DNA of 64,000 nt, from positions 620,001 to 684,000 of the forward strand of contig CBDFJZ010000008.1 in NCBI GenBank assembly GCA_965248675.1. The letters run 5' to 3'. This document shows, one piece after another, positions 61,976 to 64,000 of the stretch. This DNA comes from UBA6627 sp965248675 (GTDB lineage: Bacteria > Chloroflexota > Dehalococcoidia > UBA2979). How positions within the stretch are numbered: the first letter of the stretch is position 1; each line of letters begins with the position of its first letter. Below the pieces are notes generated by a model. That model worked only from the letters and a program-made list of their open reading frames with translations, made no database searches and was not told the origin of the DNA. The position numbers and the translations under genes were made by a program.

Positions 61976-62149
61976 CTCGGTGCGCCGAGCTGGGGCGCGA
62001 TGATCTCCGAGGGGCGCGACTTCATGACGCGCGCCTGGTGGCTGACCGCGATCCCTGGTGTGACGATCCTGCTGATCGCTCTGAGCGGGAACCTCGCCGG
62101 CGACTGGCTACGAGACGCGATCGATCCGCGGTTGCGCACCGTTCGCTGA
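61976..62149 (+). pseudogene. Peptide ABC transporter permease (DppC-like), C-terminal fragment
   Basis: The plus strand reads GAPSWGAMISEGRDFMTRAW, WLTAIPGVTILLIALSGNLA and GDWLRDAIDPRLRTVR before TGA at 62149. This is the highly conserved last membrane helix and tail of DppC/OppC. The rest of the permease is missing. A peptide-binding protein gene follows, so a dpp/opp-type operon once extended upstream. Confidence 0.75.
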
Positions 62150-62226
62150 CGAGGCTGGATCAGCCCTACGCCCGGTCGAATGGGTCGAGCGCGTTGTCGA
62201 AACACACATGGATTGACACATACGCT

Positions 62227-62255
62227 TTGAAATCGGTCCCAGATCTGGCTATAAT
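62227..62255 (+). promoter_or_regulatory. Near-consensus sigma70 promoter before the peptide-binding protein gene
   Basis: TTGAAA at 62227-62232 and TATAAT at 62250-62255 are 17 bases apart. The start of transcription would be about 62262, seventy bases before the ATG, at the beginning of a tandem repeat. Confidence 0.75.
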
Positions 62256-62259
62256 CCGC

Positions 62260-62319
62260 CGAGACGGACCACCCCCCCAGGTCCGAACCACGAGACGGAC
62301 CCCCCCCAGGTCCGAACCA
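62260..62319. repeat. Tandem duplication in the 5' leader
   Basis: CGAGACGGACCA plus a C run plus AGGTCCGAACCA (62260-62290) is repeated at 62291-62319 with a small length change in the C run. GGAC/GTCC pairing lets each copy form a small hairpin. It covers the predicted transcription start and early leader of the downstream gene. Confidence 0.85.
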
Positions 62320-62331
62320 GAGGTGCATTCA

Positions 62332-64000
<1,669 letters not shown>

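Overview
The window is high-GC bacterial DNA with many GTG/TTG starts, Shine-Dalgarno sites and long ABC-transporter, sulfatase and enolase-superfamily genes. The style (Asp/Gly-rich lipoproteins with Tat signals, M23 peptidases with long Pro/Thr/Ala linkers, secreted GDGTYLV-type domains, an enolase-superfamily enzyme beside a sulfatase) suggests a free-living Chloroflexota (Dehalococcoidia/SAR202/Tepidiformia-like) or an actinobacterium. This is inference; there is no rRNA or other marker to settle it.

Layout. 1-9.2 kb is conserved core: a hydrolase fragment, a complete frdABCD respiratory complex (flavoprotein, Fe-S protein, two membrane anchors), a secreted M23 peptidase with a frameshift, and a translationally coupled histidine kinase/response regulator. 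9.3-14.4 kb holds a gamma-glutamyltransferase/FAD-oxidoreductase pair and divergent nitroreductase and SDR genes. At 14.6-16.3 kb an IS element sits inside a small gene that can be rebuilt exactly by removing the IS and one CTAG copy. 16.5-21.4 kb is a complete Liv-type branched-chain amino-acid importer.

21.4-28.7 kb is a decayed integrated element: two overlapping tyrosine recombinase genes, a broken terminase, a TerS-like gene, ParB-like and D12 DNA-methylase genes, small unknown genes, and a third recombinase whose interior is inverted. 28.7-32.9 kb is a thiamine importer (thiBPQ) under a TPP riboswitch. 33.1-33.7 kb is an inverted, mutated copy of part of the D12 methylase gene carrying a (CGGGGG)14 microsatellite. 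33.8-36.8 kb is an NfeD protease/flotillin pair.

37.4-41.9 kb is a visibly lower-GC aapJQMP amino-acid importer. 41.9-57.3 kb is an accessory region: a deleted IS, a membrane-spanning J-domain protein with duplicated outer domains, a lone type IIG/Eco57I-like methyltransferase, a broken RelE/DUF104 toxin-antitoxin pair, an intact IS, and a six-gene co-directional operon ending in a DUF6094-type methyltransferase and an SNF2 helicase with a zinc-finger-like insertion. Behind it lie a frameshifted integrase, a modified-DNA-reader-like (RAMA) gene and two tRNA 3' fragments, which look like an integration scar. 57.6-64 kb has sulfatase and mandelate-racemase/enolase genes, an MFS/DppC remnant junction, and the start of a peptide-binding lipoprotein gene behind a near-consensus sigma70 promoter.

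Many genes carry single frameshifts, several of them in G/C homopolymers. This could be real decay or uncorrected sequencing indels; read evidence would decide. The most interesting unexplained items are the 50.4-55.6 kb methyltransferase/helicase operon, the J-domain transmembrane protein cluster, and the G-rich repeat in the duplicated methylase fragment.
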